Assembly: GCF_000186265.1 (NCBI RefSeq)
Contig: NC_014934.1
Span: 4,216,001 to 4,280,000 of the forward strand
Direction: 5' to 3'
DNA length: 64,000 nucleotides
DNA from: Cellulophaga algicola DSM 14237
GTDB lineage: Bacteria > Bacteroidota > Bacteroidia > Flavobacteriales > Flavobacteriaceae
Of this stretch, positions 62,907-64,000 are shown one piece after another (within the stretch, counting starts at the first letter, position 1; each line of letters opens with the position of its first letter). The position numbers were made by a program, and so were the translations under genes. The notes below the pieces were generated by a model. That model did no database searches. It was not told where the DNA came from and saw only the letters and a program-made list of their open reading frames with translations.

Positions 62907-64000
62907 CTAGCTACAGTTAAGGTTAAGCAGACCGCCTTTTACATTGGTCATCGCTGCTCCATCAACATCAAGAATACCGCCACTGGTTAATTTTAATTCT
63001 GCAGCACCTTCAATATTGGTACTAGGTGCAGTAGCTTCTATTTTTGCATCACTAATCATAGTAATTTTTGCACTGCCTTCCGTATACACTTCCTTAGAAG
63101 TTGTGTTTACATTATTTATGCCTTCTATATTAACTGTTTTAGAAGCCATTATATTAATTTCTTCTGAATTTAAAGTCAGTTTTTTATTAGCACTGATTGT
63201 AATTTCTCCTTTCCCATTCATTACTACGGTATTTCCGTCTGCATCAGAAATGGTAACACTACCATCCTTATCATTCATCAATACTTTATTACCACTTTTA
63301 GTCTGTATCACCTTCATATTATTATCCGGATCTGCAAAACCACTTTTAGCATTGCTATTAAAGCCAGCACTTAAAACATACGGTTTCTCTGGGTTGTTAT
63401 TTTCAAAACCTACGAGTACTTCTTCGTCTAATTCAGGAATAAAATAGAAGCCTTTACCGCTACCACCATACGGCGTATTCATTTTTATCCATGGGGTAGA
63501 GGTACCCATTCTGCGCTGCCAACCAAACTGTACTTTTATACGTCCTAATCCATTAGGATCATTATTATCTAGAACAATACCACGCTGTTCTTCTGCAGTT
63601 GGTGTTGCAAATATGGCACTGTAATGTGGGTGTTCTGTGCCTTCGGGTACGCCCTCAAAATGATTTTCATAATTACCACTATGATCAAAACGATGCGCTA
63701 CTTTGGTAACCATATAGGAACCAAAAGCATCTTTTCGGGTTTTATCAGAAAAACTAGTACCTTCAATAGTTAAATTATCTCCTACGCGCAGACCCACAAT
63801 TTCTGAAGATCCGTTGGCAATAATCATATTCGCCGCTTTAGACAGGGTATCTACTTTTGCTACATGATCTAAACCTTGTTGTCCGCTATATTCGTTTTGG
63901 TTATGATTCCAGGTATAGCTCTCTTTTTTAGCAAAAAGTCCGTCTGATTCTTTCTTAATTTTTGCAGCATACATATGTCCACTTTGTGAATTAAAAGAAG
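62907..64000 (-). CDS. vgrG: Type VI secretion spike protein VgrG, copy 2 (5' end outside window)
   Basis: The frame is open to the window edge (FNSQSGHMYAAKIKKESDGL), so the N-terminal gp27-like part is missing. Visible are the end of the base, the OB fold (RGIVLDNNDPNGLGRIKVQF, STPWIKMNTPYGGSGKGF) and a long beta-needle with a different, alternating pattern (GEITISANKKLTLNSEEINI, AMTNVKGGLLNLNCS). The core is nearly the same as vgrG1; the distal needle is unrelated, in keeping with docking a different PAAR-like protein. First gene of the adaptor-rhs-immunity operon. Confidence 0.94.
   Translation of the reverse strand, partial: SFNSQSGHMYAAKIKKESDGLFAKKESYTWNHNQNEYSGQQGLDHVAKVDTLSKAANMIIANGSSEIVGLRVGDNLTIEGTSFSDKTRKDAFGSYMVTKVAHRFDHSGNYENHFEGVPEGTEHPHYSAIFATPTAEEQRGIVLDNNDPNGLGRIKVQFGWQRRMGTSTPWIKMNTPYGGSGKGFYFIPELDEEVLVGFENNNPEKPYVLSAGFNSNAKSGFADPDNNMKVIQTKSGNKVLMNDKDGSVTISDADGNTVVMNGKGEITISANKKLTLNSEEINIMASKTVNIEGINNVNTTSKEVYTEGSAKITMISDAKIEATAPSTNIEGAAELKLTSGGILDVDGAAMTNVKGGLLNLNCS

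Noticed and set aside
62944-63447. Plus-strand 167-codon hydrophobic frame opposite vgrG2
   Set aside because: It is the antisense of the repetitive VgrG needle; its hydrophobicity comes from the reverse complement of N/D/K codons, and vgrG is clearly the real gene.
36639-64000. Complete T6SS locus
   Set aside because: Only spike, PAAR-like, effector, immunity and adaptor candidates are visible; no sheath, tube, baseplate, membrane complex or ClpV gene is present in the window.

Overview
The window is AT-rich chromosome of a member of the Bacteroidota, most likely a marine-type Flavobacteriaceae. The evidence is a 4.5S RNA gene behind a textbook Bacteroidota promoter (TTG-N19-TAnnTTTG), many lipoproteins with SC/GC lipoboxes, a leuCDAB block, a DUF4138/TraN-like protein, and type VI secretion (T6SS) parts of the Bacteroidota kind (VgrG, DUF4280 PAAR-like, Rhs). 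I cannot name the genus.

Layout. 1-896: one end of an IS1595-family insertion sequence. 912-9240: core genes (beta-helix lipoprotein, hotdog thioesterase, glutaminyl cyclase, SRP RNA, SDR, transaldolase-like aldolase, a thioredoxin-fold lipoprotein without CxxC, an ABC-F ATPase). 9314-14498: leucine operon leuC-[S23-like gene]-leuD-leuA-leuB on the minus strand. 14874-24792: a TraN-like protein, then a minus-strand TPM/LemA/GIDE-like membrane cluster with secreted paralogs of an uncharacterised family embedded in it. 24863-35909: a second IS1595 copy that has split a lipoprotein gene, then eight more intact paralogous lipoproteins in two operons whose leaders are copies of each other.

36639-43545 (plus strand): a T6SS effector cluster. 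It holds an uncharacterised protein, a DUF4280 PAAR-like protein with a C-terminal HExxH metallopeptidase-like domain and an overlapping lipoprotein, and a 949-aa protein followed one base later by a lipoprotein of the same superfamily as the array. This links the whole array to interbacterial antagonism. 43623-44850 is a decayed IS3-family element.

45249-64000 (minus strand): vgrG2 - helical adaptor candidate - PAAR-like/Rhs toxin - immunity gene, then at least five orphan Rhs-tip/immunity cassettes running down to vgrG1. Cassette toxins resemble AHH nuclease, colicin E3-type RNase, GHH nuclease, two GIY-YIG-like folds and an Ntox30-like domain broken by two stops. Four cassettes share one frame-breaking junction with a TTGTCTAnTAGACAA palindrome, a common boundary motif and hairpin terminators. 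Six of seven toxin tips, though unrelated in sequence, end in a cysteine one or two residues from the C-terminus.

Taken together, the right half looks like an offence/defence island: two VgrG spikes, two kinds of PAAR-like carrier, a replaceable bank of Rhs tips with immunity genes, and a multiplied bank of periplasmic or outer-membrane lipoproteins that I infer to be orphan immunity proteins. No tRNA, CRISPR or T6SS sheath/baseplate gene is visible here.
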